NCBI GenBank assembly: GCA_030453285.1
Contig: JAKDKP010000029.1
Location: forward strand, 1-10,647
From: Propionibacteriales bacterium
GTDB lineage: Bacteria; Actinomycetota; Actinomycetes; Propionibacteriales; Propionibacteriaceae
DNA: 10,647 nucleotides
Direction of reading: 5' to 3'
The notes below the pieces were generated by a model that had not been told where the DNA came from, ran no database searches, and worked only from the letters and a program-made list of their open reading frames with translations. Below, one piece after another: positions 1-7,176 of this stretch. How positions within the stretch are numbered: position 1 is the stretch's first letter; every line of letters starts with the position of its first letter. Both the position numbers and the translations under genes were made by a program.

Positions 1-2
1 GT

Positions 3-734
3 GCCTGGGAGTCCCCGGAGACCCTGCCGACCCGGACCGAGCTGACCGACGCACTGCCGACCCACCACAGCGTGTTGTCCGAGCTCGCCGATCCGACCCG
101 TACGCCCGAAGTGACCGCCGTACGGGAGGGCATCCGACAATGGCGCTTCCACGACAGCTTCCGTACCGATGCCGCCGCCCCCGCCCGGCAACCACAGATC
201 GGCACGCGCACCCCCGTGCTCGACCATGACGGCGCACTGCTGGCCCCCGCCTTGCAGACCATCATGGAAAACGGTGATCATGCGGCATTGGCTGCGTCAA
301 TCGACAATGCCTTCGCCGGATCGAGGGTCCAGGTCCACAACGCCGACGGACTGTTCGGAGTTCAGTTCAGCCAACCCGGACTGCTCCGCCCGCTGTCGGC
401 CGGCGAACTGTCCGACGGGACGCTGCGCTACCTGCTGCTGACCGCGGCCCTGCTGAGCCCCCGCCCGCCTCGGTTGATGGTGTTGAACGAACCGGAGACC
501 AGCCTGCACCCCGAAGTCCTGCCGGCGTTGGCCGAGCTGATCAGGACCGCCGCGGGACGGACCCAGATCATTGTGGTGTCGCACTCCCACGCATTGGTCA
601 CGGAATTGGCGCGAGCAGGCGACTCCGGCCGCGTCTCGTGGCGACGTCACGAGTTGATCAAGGAGCTCGGCCAGACCAGGATCGCCGACCAGGGACAGTT
701 CGAGCGTCCTGTCTGGGCATGGGGCCGCCGCTGA
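3..734 (+). CDS. AAA/ABC-type ATPase, 3' part (5' end outside window)
   Basis: The frame is open from the left edge with no stop, so this is the C-terminal 243 residues of a larger protein. What can be seen is the second half of an ABC/SMC-like ATP-binding fold. There is a signature-like ELSDGTLRYLLL segment, then a Walker B and D-loop (LMVLNEPETSLHPE, where the usual DEPE is NEPE), and then a switch histidine in VVSHSHALV. The Walker A loop would lie upstream and is not in the window. The pattern matches predicted ATPases of the COG4637/AAA_21 type, usually about 350-400 aa, so roughly 130 residues are missing. These proteins are cytoplasmic and most have no assigned reaction; relatives include RecF-like and OLD-like ATPases. 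No nuclease or toxin partner is visible downstream. The family call is firm; the role is unknown. Confidence 0.85.
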   Translation, partial: AWESPETLPTRTELTDALPTHHSVLSELADPTRTPEVTAVREGIRQWRFHDSFRTDAAAPARQPQIGTRTPVLDHDGALLAPALQTIMENGDHAALAASIDNAFAGSRVQVHNADGLFGVQFSQPGLLRPLSAGELSDGTLRYLLLTAALLSPRPPRLMVLNEPETSLHPEVLPALAELIRTAAGRTQIIVVSHSHALVTELARAGDSGRVSWRRHELIKELGQTRIADQGQFERPVWAWGRR

Positions 735-772
735 GGCGCATACTTGGGGGCAACCGAACCAGGGAGTTGATC

Positions 773-1132
773 ATGCTCAGAGCCGCCGTCGTCGACGACA
801 CCAACATCGTCGAGATCCAGTACTCCGGATCAGTCACCACCACCGAGATGGAGGACATCCGTACGGTGATCGACGAGGCGATCGCCCAGCACGGATCGAT
901 CAACGTACTGGCCGAGTACGGCAACATCGAGCTGCGGCGGATCGAGCCCAAGGCCTACGTCGAGGATCTGAGGATGACCGCAATCATCGGACACGTCGAC
1001 AGGGCGGCCGTGCTCAGCGACACCGATTGGATCAGGCGGGCGGCAGATGCCGCCTCGAAGATCATCGACGTCGAGGTGAAGAGCTTCCGGTCCGCCTCCC
1101 GCGATGAGGCGCTGGCCTGGCTCCAGGACTAG
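773..1132 (+). CDS. SpoIIAA-like (STAS fold) small protein
   Basis: This is a 119-aa soluble protein. The start is chosen at ATG 773 because AGGGAG (761-766) sits 6 bases upstream; a longer in-frame reading from 638 would overlap the ATPase gene and lacks such a site. The composition and pattern fit the SpoIIAA-like family (PF11964, STAS/SEC14-like fold): an N-terminal beta strand and turn (residues 1-20), an acidic helix (MEDIRTVIDEAIAQHG, 26-41), a central strand, and the diagnostic C-terminal KSFRSASRDEALAWL (103-117), equivalent to the family's F-x-x-x-x-x-x-EA-x-x-WL ending. Members have no agreed function; lipid or small-ligand binding is suggested for some. There is no obvious phosphorylatable serine context like that of the true anti-sigma antagonist SpoIIAA. 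It follows the ATPase gene by 38 bases and may be co-transcribed with it. Its stop overlaps the stop of the opposing metalloprotease gene. Confidence 0.8.
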   Translation: MLRAAVVDDTNIVEIQYSGSVTTTEMEDIRTVIDEAIAQHGSINVLAEYGNIELRRIEPKAYVEDLRMTAIIGHVDRAAVLSDTDWIRRAADAASKIIDVEVKSFRSASRDEALAWLQD

Positions 1133-1959
1133 CGGTAACTAGAGATCAGCGGAACGGTCTGGTTCAGCGTACGGACGGCGTCGGCGGGCTGATCTCCGCC
1201 AGCGCGTCCTAGGCGTTCACCCTTGATGACGATGCTCGGGTTGGAGTAGTAGGGCACCCGCTGGCAGGTCGACGGACAAGCGGAGGTGTACGCCATGATG
1301 TCGATCGTGCCGCTTGCTGTCACAAAACCCTTGTTGTACGGATAGATCGGATTGGTGTTGGGCGAGGTGGCCCAGTCATGGCTCAGGCCGAGATTGTGCC
1401 CAAGTTCATGGGCGAGAACCCCCGCCCCGCCACCGGTGGGCAGCAGCCAGTCATTGCCAAGGACACTGAACGCGCTGTTCGCGGTCTTGTCACTCGGGGC
1501 AACGTTGCCGGGCACCTGGGCAAGGCCACCCGAGCCGGGGACGATCACGCTCACCAGGTCTGCACGATGCTGATTCCTCGCAGCGGCAACTCCACCATCG
1601 GTGGACAGCCATCTCAGCCGCTCGCTCGCGGTACCCGAAGGGACACCACTGATCTCGGCCACATGCGCGAGTCGGACCGCGCCGTCGACCTTGCTGCGGG
1701 TCAAGGCGGCGTTCATGGTGGAAACTGCGGTTCGGACTGTCGCTTCTGTCTGTGCCGTTCCCCCTCGCGCGTCACGCACGTCAGGGGTGTAGAACACCAG
1801 GACATCGACTGTTCTGGCTGGCGTCATCTCCTGCTGAGTGGCTGCTGGCTGGGCGGGTCCGGTGGCGGCGCCAGGATCTGCGGTGGCGGCGCCAGCGGCG
1901 CTCAGGGCCAGCACTGCACTGACCAGTCCGATTCCGGCGAGTCGCGATAGTCGTTCCAT
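1129..1959 (-). CDS. Secreted zinc metalloprotease (metzincin, reprolysin-like / peptidyl-Asp type)
   Basis: This is a 276-aa predicted extracellular protease. The start at 1959 is supported by AGAGGAG (1973-1967) with a 7-base spacer. Residues 1-27 form a Sec signal peptide: basic MERLSR, a hydrophobic core, and probable cleavage after ATA before D28. The mature domain opens with VDVLVFYTPDVR (51-62), the opening typical of this group. The zinc site is HELGHNLGLSHD: H184, H188 and H194 as ligands and E185 as the catalytic base. A Met-turn IMAY (221-224) follows. C228 and C232 could form a disulfide. The end (YYSNPSIVIKG, then ARTLN-like AVRTLNQTVP) resembles the tail of peptidyl-Asp metalloendopeptidases (MEROPS M72) and related reprolysin-like M12 proteins. 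Cleavage specificity cannot be read from sequence. No anchor or C-terminal binding domain is present. It diverges from the GH101 gene, suggesting joint attack on glycoproteins. Confidence 0.9.
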   Translation of the reverse strand: MERLSRLAGIGLVSAVLALSAAGAATADPGAATGPAQPAATQQEMTPARTVDVLVFYTPDVRDARGGTAQTEATVRTAVSTMNAALTRSKVDGAVRLAHVAEISGVPSGTASERLRWLSTDGGVAAARNQHRADLVSVIVPGSGGLAQVPGNVAPSDKTANSAFSVLGNDWLLPTGGGAGVLAHELGHNLGLSHDWATSPNTNPIYPYNKGFVTASGTIDIMAYTSACPSTCQRVPYYSNPSIVIKGERLGRAGGDQPADAVRTLNQTVPLISSYR

Positions 1960-1998
1960 GGTGAGGCTCCTCTGGTTCGGGCCATCTCTGGGCGAGGT

Positions 1999-2013
1999 GG
2001 CACCGGGGGTGCC
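1999..2013. repeat. Short inverted repeat, 6-bp arms
   Basis: GGCACC (1999-2004) is followed after GGG by GGTGCC (2008-2013). Allowing a 2-base bulge, the outer GTGG (1997-2000) and CCAC (2014-2017) can also pair. It lies about 40 bases upstream of the metalloprotease start, inside the divergent promoter region. It could be an operator half-site pair or a hairpin in the protease leader. GC-rich DNA yields such arms by chance, so support is weak. Confidence 0.3.
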
Positions 2014-2026
2014 CCACGGTTGGCTG

Positions 2027-2052
2027 CCCGTCGGTGGAAAGTCAACGACGGG
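2027..2052. repeat. Inverted repeat CCCGTCG-N12-CGACGGG, candidate operator
   Basis: Perfect 7-bp arms lie at 2027-2033 and 2046-2052. Their centres are 19 bases apart, about two helical turns, which is the geometry of a dimeric regulator contacting one face of the DNA. The spacer (GTGGAAAGTCAA) is one of the more A/T-rich bits of this region. It sits near the middle of the divergent region, 68 bases from the metalloprotease start and 98 from the GH101 start. AraC-family proteins often bind direct repeats, so a match to the nearby regulator is not assured. Confidence 0.35.
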
Positions 2053-2089
2053 GACGCAAACGTGCATCTGCTGGGTCGAAAAGTCTCTG

Positions 2090-2105
2090 TCCCTCTCCCG
2101 AGGGA
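2090..2105 (+). repeat. Leader hairpin upstream of GH101 gene
   Basis: TCCCTC (2090-2095), a TCCC loop (2096-2099) and GAGGGA (2100-2105) make a 6-bp stem with a four-base loop, extendable by G-T wobble pairs. It lies 45 bases before the GH101 start, so it is likely in the 5' untranslated RNA if the promoter is upstream. It has no T-run after it and is therefore not an intrinsic terminator. A role in mRNA stability or translation is possible but unproven. Confidence 0.35.
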
Positions 2106-2150
2106 TGCCTCAGGCTGGACACGTCAGCGTCGACGATCAGGGGGACAGCC

Positions 2151-5100
2151 ATGGCGGCTTGGACAGACAACACCGGGACAGCAGACACCGCCCGGACCAA
2201 GGTCAGCCGGCGGGCGTTGCTGTCCGCCGTGGCAGCGGGCACGGTGGCCGGCACGGTCTGGCATGCCGGTGCGGCCTACGCCCAGCCGCTGCGGGACACC
2301 AGTCCGGCCACCGACCCAGTGCTGACTTTGCGATCCAAGCACCTGGCGGTGACGGTTGGCACCGCCTTCCCTCGGGTGGCCGCCTACCGCCAGCTGGCGA
2401 CCGGAGCCGAACTGCCGGGACAATTGGCAGCCGGAACCCGCGTGCTGATCGACGGTGTCGAGGTCGCGCCCGTGTCGGTCAGTCACCGACAGCGCTCGGT
2501 CTCGCTGGTCGAGTATCGCCTCGAGTTCGCCGGCGGCGGCGCCATCCTGGCCGAGATCGAGGTGTCGCGCGATGTCGTGACGTTCCGCGTGACACGCATC
2601 GTCGAATCGACTGATTTCACGGTTGGAAACCTTGAGCTGCCCGACCTGATCATGGTCGCTGCTCCGGGCAATCAGCCTGGGGCCACCCTGCGCACGGCGC
2701 GAGTCGAACTCGACCTGGCCAAGGAGGGCGACACCGAAGTGGTGGTGACACCGGGCTCGGCAGCCGATGAGGTCCGCCGCGGGTGCGCCTACGCCGTGCT
2801 GCACACCGATCGTCTCGCCGCCGGGATCGAGTCGAACAGTGTCACCGACCAGCCGGCGGCGGTGCCGGGCAGCATGTGGGAGAACGCCCGCCTCTGGCGG
2901 CAGGTGACAGTCATCGGCAACGTCCCGTACGGCGGGCTGTCGTCGGGCCAATGGACGTACCGCGCCAAGGACGCAACCGACACCGAACCTCTGCCCTACG
3001 TCCGCGTGGTGATCTGCGCAGACCAGAACAAGGACGGAAACGTGGACTGGCAGGACGCCGGGATCGCCCTGCGTCGCCTGCTCCCTCGCCCACTCGGCGC
3101 CGAGCAGCAGCACCTCCGAGTGGTGCCACACATCCCGCACATGAACAGCTCAGTTGCCGAACACCCTTTCCTGCTGTCCCTCGACCACGTGAAGCGGATC
3201 TCGCTGGCCACCGACGGCCTTCGACAATTCACCATGCTGAAGGGCTACCAGGGCGAGGGACACGACACGGCGCATCCCGACTTCGCCGGCCACTACAACG
3301 AACGCGCCGGCGGCCTGGCCGACCTCAACCACCTGTGTCGCGAGGGTGCCCGCTGGAACAGCGATTTCGCCGTCCACGTGAACTGCACCGAGGCCTACCC
3401 CGAGGCCAGAGCCTTCGATGAGCAGTTGGCCGACAAGGCCCAACTGGCCTGGGATGGCAAGGATCAGTCGTACCGCATCCGCAGCCGCTTCGATCTCGCC
3501 AGCGGCCGCATCGCTGCCCGCTTCGCACGGCTGCGCAAGGAAACCGACCGTGCCCTGAACATGCTCTACATCGACGTATTCCGTGAGTCGGGTTGGACCT
3601 CGGACCGGCTGCAACGCGAGCTGCGGAAGCAGGGCTGGCAGATCACGACGGAGTGGGGTCACGGGCTGGAACGTTCGGCGATCTGGGCGCACTGGGCCGC
3701 CGATGTCTCGTACGGTGGGGACACCTCCCGGGGGATCAACTCAACGCTCATCAGGTTCCTGCTGAACCATGAGAAGGACGTGTTCGCCGACCGCCATCCC
3801 CTGCTGCCGACGCCCAAGGCGTACGACTTCGAGAACTGGCAGGAGCGCACCGACTGGCACCGCTTCCATCGCGGCATCTGGGCAGACAATCTGCCAGCCA
3901 AATTCCTGCAGGCCTCGGCGATCATGTCCTGGGCGGATGACCGGATCACCTTTGCCGACGGCAGCGCCGTGCACCGCAATGCCGACGGCGAGCGGATCAT
4001 CGAGACCGGGGGCCGCATCGTCCTGCGCGGCACTCGATACCTGCTGCCCTGGGAGCCGACCGGCGACGACCCGGCCCGGCTCTATCTCTTCGATCCCGAG
4101 GGCAGGACGACGCGGTGGCAGTTGCCAACGCCCTGGCGGCAGCTGGCGAAGGTGGCGATGTACCGGCTGACCGATCAGGGACGCGTGTTCGACCAGTGGG
4201 CTGACGTCAAGGACGGTTGGATCACCGTGACCCCGAAGTCCGGTCAGCCGTACACCCTGTATCGCGCGAAGCCGGCCGATCAGCCCGACCCGCAGTGGGG
4301 CTCCGGTACGGGTTTCCGCAATCCATACTTCACCTCCGGGGACCTCTCGGGTTGGCGTACGAAGGGCCGGTCCGAAGTCGTGATGGCACCGAATGGCTAT
4401 TACGAGGCGTCGCTGGGCGCCGACGGCCGCCCCGCCCGCATCAGTCAGCGGCTCCGGCGTCTCGTCCCCGGTCGTCGGTACGCCGCTTCGATCCAGGTGG
4501 AGATCGGTGCCACGGCAGGCGAGACGCGACCGACGACGCTCACCGTCTCGGGCGCCCGGTGGTCGGAGTCGTCAACGATGGAACGGTCGACGCTGGTGAA
4601 TGCGCAAGCCACCGACCCCAAGATCAGGACCCGCTTCCACCGGCTGTACACCTATTTCACGGCACCGGACAACGGCTCTGTGGAGGTGGCCGTGGCGGTC
4701 GAGTCGGGCGCCGCTCGAGTCAAGGTCGCCCATGCCCGGATCGCCCGTGGCACCCGGCCAGTGCTGGAAGGGGCCGAGTTCTATGAGGACTTCGAGGACG
4801 TGCCCCACGGTTACGGGGCCTTCGTCTGCTGCAACATCCGCTCACACCTGTCCGAAACGCATGCCCCCTACACCGAGCGCGGCTGGAACGGGAAGCGCAT
4901 CGATGACGTGTTGCAGGGCAACTGGTCGCTGAAGTCGCGCGCCACGGGAAAGGTGCTGCTCTACCGGACAATCCCGTCGACGGTCCCGTTCACGCCCGGC
5001 CGCCGGTACCGGGTCGAGTTCGACTACCAGAGCGAGACCGAGGCTGAGTGGCTGGTCGGGGTTGATGAGCCGGCCAGCCGGGTCCTCCGCGCCGACCGCC

Positions 5101-5243
5101 TGCCCAGGACGACCGACACACGACGATGGTCGGTGGAGTTCGTCGCACCTCCCAGCGGTGACGCCTGGGTCGGCATGCGTTCGGCCGTCGGGGACAGCAC
5201 GGAGGTCGTGATCGATCGGTTTGCCGTGTTCGCTCTCACGTGA
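2151..5243 (+). CDS. Endo-alpha-N-acetylgalactosaminidase, glycoside hydrolase family 101, Tat-exported
   Basis: This 1030-aa secreted enzyme should release Gal-beta-1,3-GalNAc (core 1) from Ser/Thr of O-glycoproteins by a retaining mechanism. The start at 2151 follows AGGGGGA with a 5-base spacer and gives a clean Tat signal: SRRALL with the arginine pair at 20-21, a hydrophobic stretch, and cleavage likely after AYA (44). Next comes a beta-sandwich (about 50-290) ending in a calcium-loop-like DxNxDGxVDWxD (291-302). The GH101 barrel (about 310-610) carries YIDVF with D475 as nucleophile and TTEWGH with E501 as acid/base. It also has the family strings HWAADVSYGGDTSRGINS, FLLNHEKDVF and YDFENWQERTDW. 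After it come a beta-sandwich (about 615-705) and two galactose-binding-like modules (about 720-870 and 875-1030). There is no LPXTG or membrane anchor. It is much shorter than the pneumococcal and bifidobacterial enzymes. The family call is certain; the exact glycan preference is not. Confidence 0.95.
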   Translation: MAAWTDNTGTADTARTKVSRRALLSAVAAGTVAGTVWHAGAAYAQPLRDTSPATDPVLTLRSKHLAVTVGTAFPRVAAYRQLATGAELPGQLAAGTRVLIDGVEVAPVSVSHRQRSVSLVEYRLEFAGGGAILAEIEVSRDVVTFRVTRIVESTDFTVGNLELPDLIMVAAPGNQPGATLRTARVELDLAKEGDTEVVVTPGSAADEVRRGCAYAVLHTDRLAAGIESNSVTDQPAAVPGSMWENARLWRQVTVIGNVPYGGLSSGQWTYRAKDATDTEPLPYVRVVICADQNKDGNVDWQDAGIALRRLLPRPLGAEQQHLRVVPHIPHMNSSVAEHPFLLSLDHVKRISLATDGLRQFTMLKGYQGEGHDTAHPDFAGHYNERAGGLADLNHLCREGARWNSDFAVHVNCTEAYPEARAFDEQLADKAQLAWDGKDQSYRIRSRFDLASGRIAARFARLRKETDRALNMLYIDVFRESGWTSDRLQRELRKQGWQITTEWGHGLERSAIWAHWAADVSYGGDTSRGINSTLIRFLLNHEKDVFADRHPLLPTPKAYDFENWQERTDWHRFHRGIWADNLPAKFLQASAIMSWADDRITFADGSAVHRNADGERIIETGGRIVLRGTRYLLPWEPTGDDPARLYLFDPEGRTTRWQLPTPWRQLAKVAMYRLTDQGRVFDQWADVKDGWITVTPKSGQPYTLYRAKPADQPDPQWGSGTGFRNPYFTSGDLSGWRTKGRSEVVMAPNGYYEASLGADGRPARISQRLRRLVPGRRYAASIQVEIGATAGETRPTTLTVSGARWSESSTMERSTLVNAQATDPKIRTRFHRLYTYFTAPDNGSVEVAVAVESGAARVKVAHARIARGTRPVLEGAEFYEDFEDVPHGYGAFVCCNIRSHLSETHAPYTERGWNGKRIDDVLQGNWSLKSRATGKVLLYRTIPSTVPFTPGRRYRVEFDYQSETEAEWLVGVDEPASRVLRADRLPRTTDTRRWSVEFVAPPSGDAWVGMRSAVGDSTEVVIDRFAVFALT

Positions 5244-6099
5244 CCGCGTCCGCGCGGTACGCCGACGGTGATCGCCCGATCAGTCGGGTGAACAGACGAC
5301 TGAAGTACGCCGGGTCGTTGAAGCCACACATCCGCGCCACGGCTCTGGTGGTCAAGTCGGTCCGGCTCAACAGCGTGCTGGCCCGTTCGAGGCGGACCTG
5401 GAGCAGATAGCGCTTGGGGGTCTGGCCACGGACACGTTGCACGACCGCCCGGAGTTCTCGGACACTCAGACCGAGCCGGGCAGCATGCTGTTCGATGGTC
5501 AGATCGAGGAAGGCGTCTCGCGACAACGCCTCCAGCACCGAGTGCCCGGCCAGCTCAACGTCGTCGCCGAGGGACTGCCGGACCGACAGCACCAGTTCAT
5601 GCAGGCTGGCCGCAAGCTCGATCTCACGTCCACGGGTGTCGAGCAGACGGCCGAAGGCCGCCTCCAAGGGCGCCGTCAAGGACAAGGCGGTCACCGGACG
5701 TCGAGGAAGGAAGCCGGAGTCCTGGTAGCGCGACACCGCCGGACCGTCGAAGGCCACGAAGATCTCATCCCAGCCGACCTCGGGGTCGGGTCCGTAGGTG
5801 TGGCGTTCCCCCGGCCTCAGCATCAGCAGGGCTGGCCCGCGGACCAACTGTCGTTGCTGGTCCTCGCCGACGAACCAGCCGTCGCCGGCACGCACGACAA
5901 CGATCACATGCCGATCGACGGTGCGCGGCCCCACGATGGGGAGTTGACCGTGCAGGACGCCGAGACCCAAGCACCACAGGCCAATGTCGGCCAAGCATGG
6001 GTCGGGGGTGAAGAAGCGCATCCACCTGTACGGCCGCATGATCAGCCACGACTCCTCCGAGCGACCGGGTTGCCGGGTGTCCGGGCCGATCCGCCACAT
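5236..6099 (-). CDS. AraC-family transcriptional regulator
   Basis: This is a cytoplasmic DNA-binding regulator of 287 aa in the longest reading. The N-terminal half (about 40-130) is a cupin-like sensing domain of the AraC arabinose-binding type, with a typical beta-strand pattern and RPGERHTYGP (95-104). The C-terminal 95 residues form the two-helix-turn-helix AraC domain: the first around LTIEQHAARLGLSVRELRAVV (200-220), the second around LTTRAVARMCGFNDPAYFSR (249-268), followed by the hallmark F-x-R-x-x-G-x-SPSAYR. The start is uncertain. ATG 6099 has no visible ribosome site, whereas ATG 6039 has GGAGGAG (6058-6052) 12 bases upstream and would give 267 aa. The gene is convergent to the GH101 gene with an 8-base overlap, and 33 bases downstream of the DUF808 gene. 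Sugar-sensing control of the GH101/protease pair is plausible but rests on location. Confidence 0.9.
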   Translation of the reverse strand: MWRIGPDTRQPGRSEESWLIMRPYRWMRFFTPDPCLADIGLWCLGLGVLHGQLPIVGPRTVDRHVIVVVRAGDGWFVGEDQQRQLVRGPALLMLRPGERHTYGPDPEVGWDEIFVAFDGPAVSRYQDSGFLPRRPVTALSLTAPLEAAFGRLLDTRGREIELAASLHELVLSVRQSLGDDVELAGHSVLEALSRDAFLDLTIEQHAARLGLSVRELRAVVQRVRGQTPKRYLLQVRLERASTLLSRTDLTTRAVARMCGFNDPAYFSRLFTRLIGRSPSAYRADAVT

Positions 6100-6132
6100 T
6101 GTGACGGACTATCGGCCGGGCGGCGCCAGTTG

Positions 6133-7095
6133 TCAAGGGGCCTGCTGAATCCTGCTCTCCTGGTGGCCACCGCGGAGCTGCCGCACCAGATGGACCACCA
6201 GGGCGATGATCCCACCCCAGATCAGTCCCAGCACGAAGGAGAAGAACGTGTTCACGATCCAGGCAACGACGGCACCGACCACGGGGAGCCCCTGCACCAT
6301 CACCTCCAACTGGTGCACCCAGGCGTACGGATACATCACGCCCAACTCATCCAGGCCGACCAAGATGATGTGTCCGCCCACCCAGAGCATGGCGATCATG
6401 CCGATGAAGCTGATCGCCGACATCACCTTGGGCATCGCCTTGACCAGCGCGGAGCCGACACGTTGGGAGGTGGGTGACTCCCGCCCCGCCATCGACACAC
6501 CGATGTCATCCATCTTCACCAGCAGGCCCACAGCACCATAGACGAGTGCGGTGATGGCCAGACCGACGACCACGAGGATCACGGCGCGCATCAGCAACGG
6601 CTGGCTGGTCACCTCGTTCAGGGCGATCACCATGATCTCCGCCGACAGGATGAGGTCGGTCCGTACGGCCGAGGAGATCACCTTCTTCTCGGCCTCGGGG
6701 CCCTTCACCACTGCCGGAGCAGTGTCGTCCTTCTTGTGCCCACGAAAGAGTTCCCAGACCTTCTCGGCGCCCTCGAAGCACAGATAGGAGGCGCCGAGCA
6801 TCAGGATCGGTGTGACCAGGAACGGCAGGAAGGTCGACAGCAGCAGCGCCACCGGCAGGATGATCAACATCTTGTTGCGCAGCGAACCCAGGGCAATCTT
6901 CCAGATGATCGGCAACTCGCGCTTGGGGTCGATCCCCGATACGTACTGCGGGGTGACCGCAGCGTCGTCGACGACCACCCCGGCGGCCTTGCTGCTGGCC
7001 TTCAGCGAGGCGGCGGCCACATCGTCCATGCTGGCCGCCGCGAGCCGTGCCATGGCGGCGATGTCGTCCAGCAGAGCTGCCAGGCCTCCGGCCAT
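6133..7095 (-). CDS. DUF808 family inner-membrane protein
   Basis: This is a 320-aa membrane protein of the DUF808 family (E. coli YedI is a member); the molecular function is unknown. The start at 7095 is preferred over GTG 7110 because GAGGGGA (7108-7102) lies 6 bases upstream and the protein then opens with MAGGLAALLDDIAAMARLAA, the conserved family beginning. A soluble N-terminal part (1-70) includes ASLKASSKAAGVVVDDAAV (29-47) and TPQYVSGIDPKRELPIIWKI (48-67), both highly conserved in this family. Hydrophobic segments lie at about 76-104, 147-161, 168-193, 224-247 and 268-304, separated by a charged loop at 115-146. Length is normal for the family. It lies 81 bases after the phosphotransferase gene and 33 before the AraC gene on the same strand, so a single transcript is possible. 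Confidence 0.9.
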   Translation of the reverse strand: MAGGLAALLDDIAAMARLAAASMDDVAAASLKASSKAAGVVVDDAAVTPQYVSGIDPKRELPIIWKIALGSLRNKMLIILPVALLLSTFLPFLVTPILMLGASYLCFEGAEKVWELFRGHKKDDTAPAVVKGPEAEKKVISSAVRTDLILSAEIMVIALNEVTSQPLLMRAVILVVVGLAITALVYGAVGLLVKMDDIGVSMAGRESPTSQRVGSALVKAMPKVMSAISFIGMIAMLWVGGHIILVGLDELGVMYPYAWVHQLEVMVQGLPVVGAVVAWIVNTFFSFVLGLIWGGIIALVVHLVRQLRGGHQESRIQQAP

Positions 7096-7176
7096 CGGTG
7101 TTCCCCTCACGTCGTGGACCCGCCTGGGTGCACTGCAGGTCGGAGTGGCCAGCCTACGGCCTCGACGGGTGGACGG

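Larger units (their letters stand above)
1960..2150. promoter_or_regulatory. Divergent intergenic region for metalloprotease and GH101 genes
   Basis: This 191-base gap, the longest in the window, must hold the promoters of both secreted-enzyme genes. I could not pick out a convincing -35/-10 pair on either strand. What is visible is three short inverted repeats (listed separately) and the two ribosome binding sites at the edges: AGAGGAG at 1973-1967 on the - strand and AGGGGGA at 2139-2145 on the + strand. A shared operator here would coordinate the two genes; the neighbouring AraC-type gene is the obvious candidate regulator. That link is inferred from position only. Confidence 0.5.

Noticed and set aside
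1..1132. ATPase plus small protein as an anti-phage defence pair
   Set aside because: No nuclease, TOPRIM or toxin domain is present, and the small gene is a SpoIIAA-like protein with no known defence role.
2124..3140. 338-codon - strand open frame inside the GH101 gene
   Set aside because: The GH101 frame is certain from family motifs. The opposite frame has no recognisable motif and is explained by base composition.
5437..6477. 346-codon open frame on the + strand across the AraC and DUF808 genes
   Set aside because: It spans two unrelated genes and their gap on the other strand, has no ribosome site and has shadow-like composition.
7096..7176. Possible terminator between the phosphotransferase and DUF808 genes
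   Set aside because: Only a 4-bp GGCC self-pairing with a 7-base loop is visible, with no T-run. Not enough to call.
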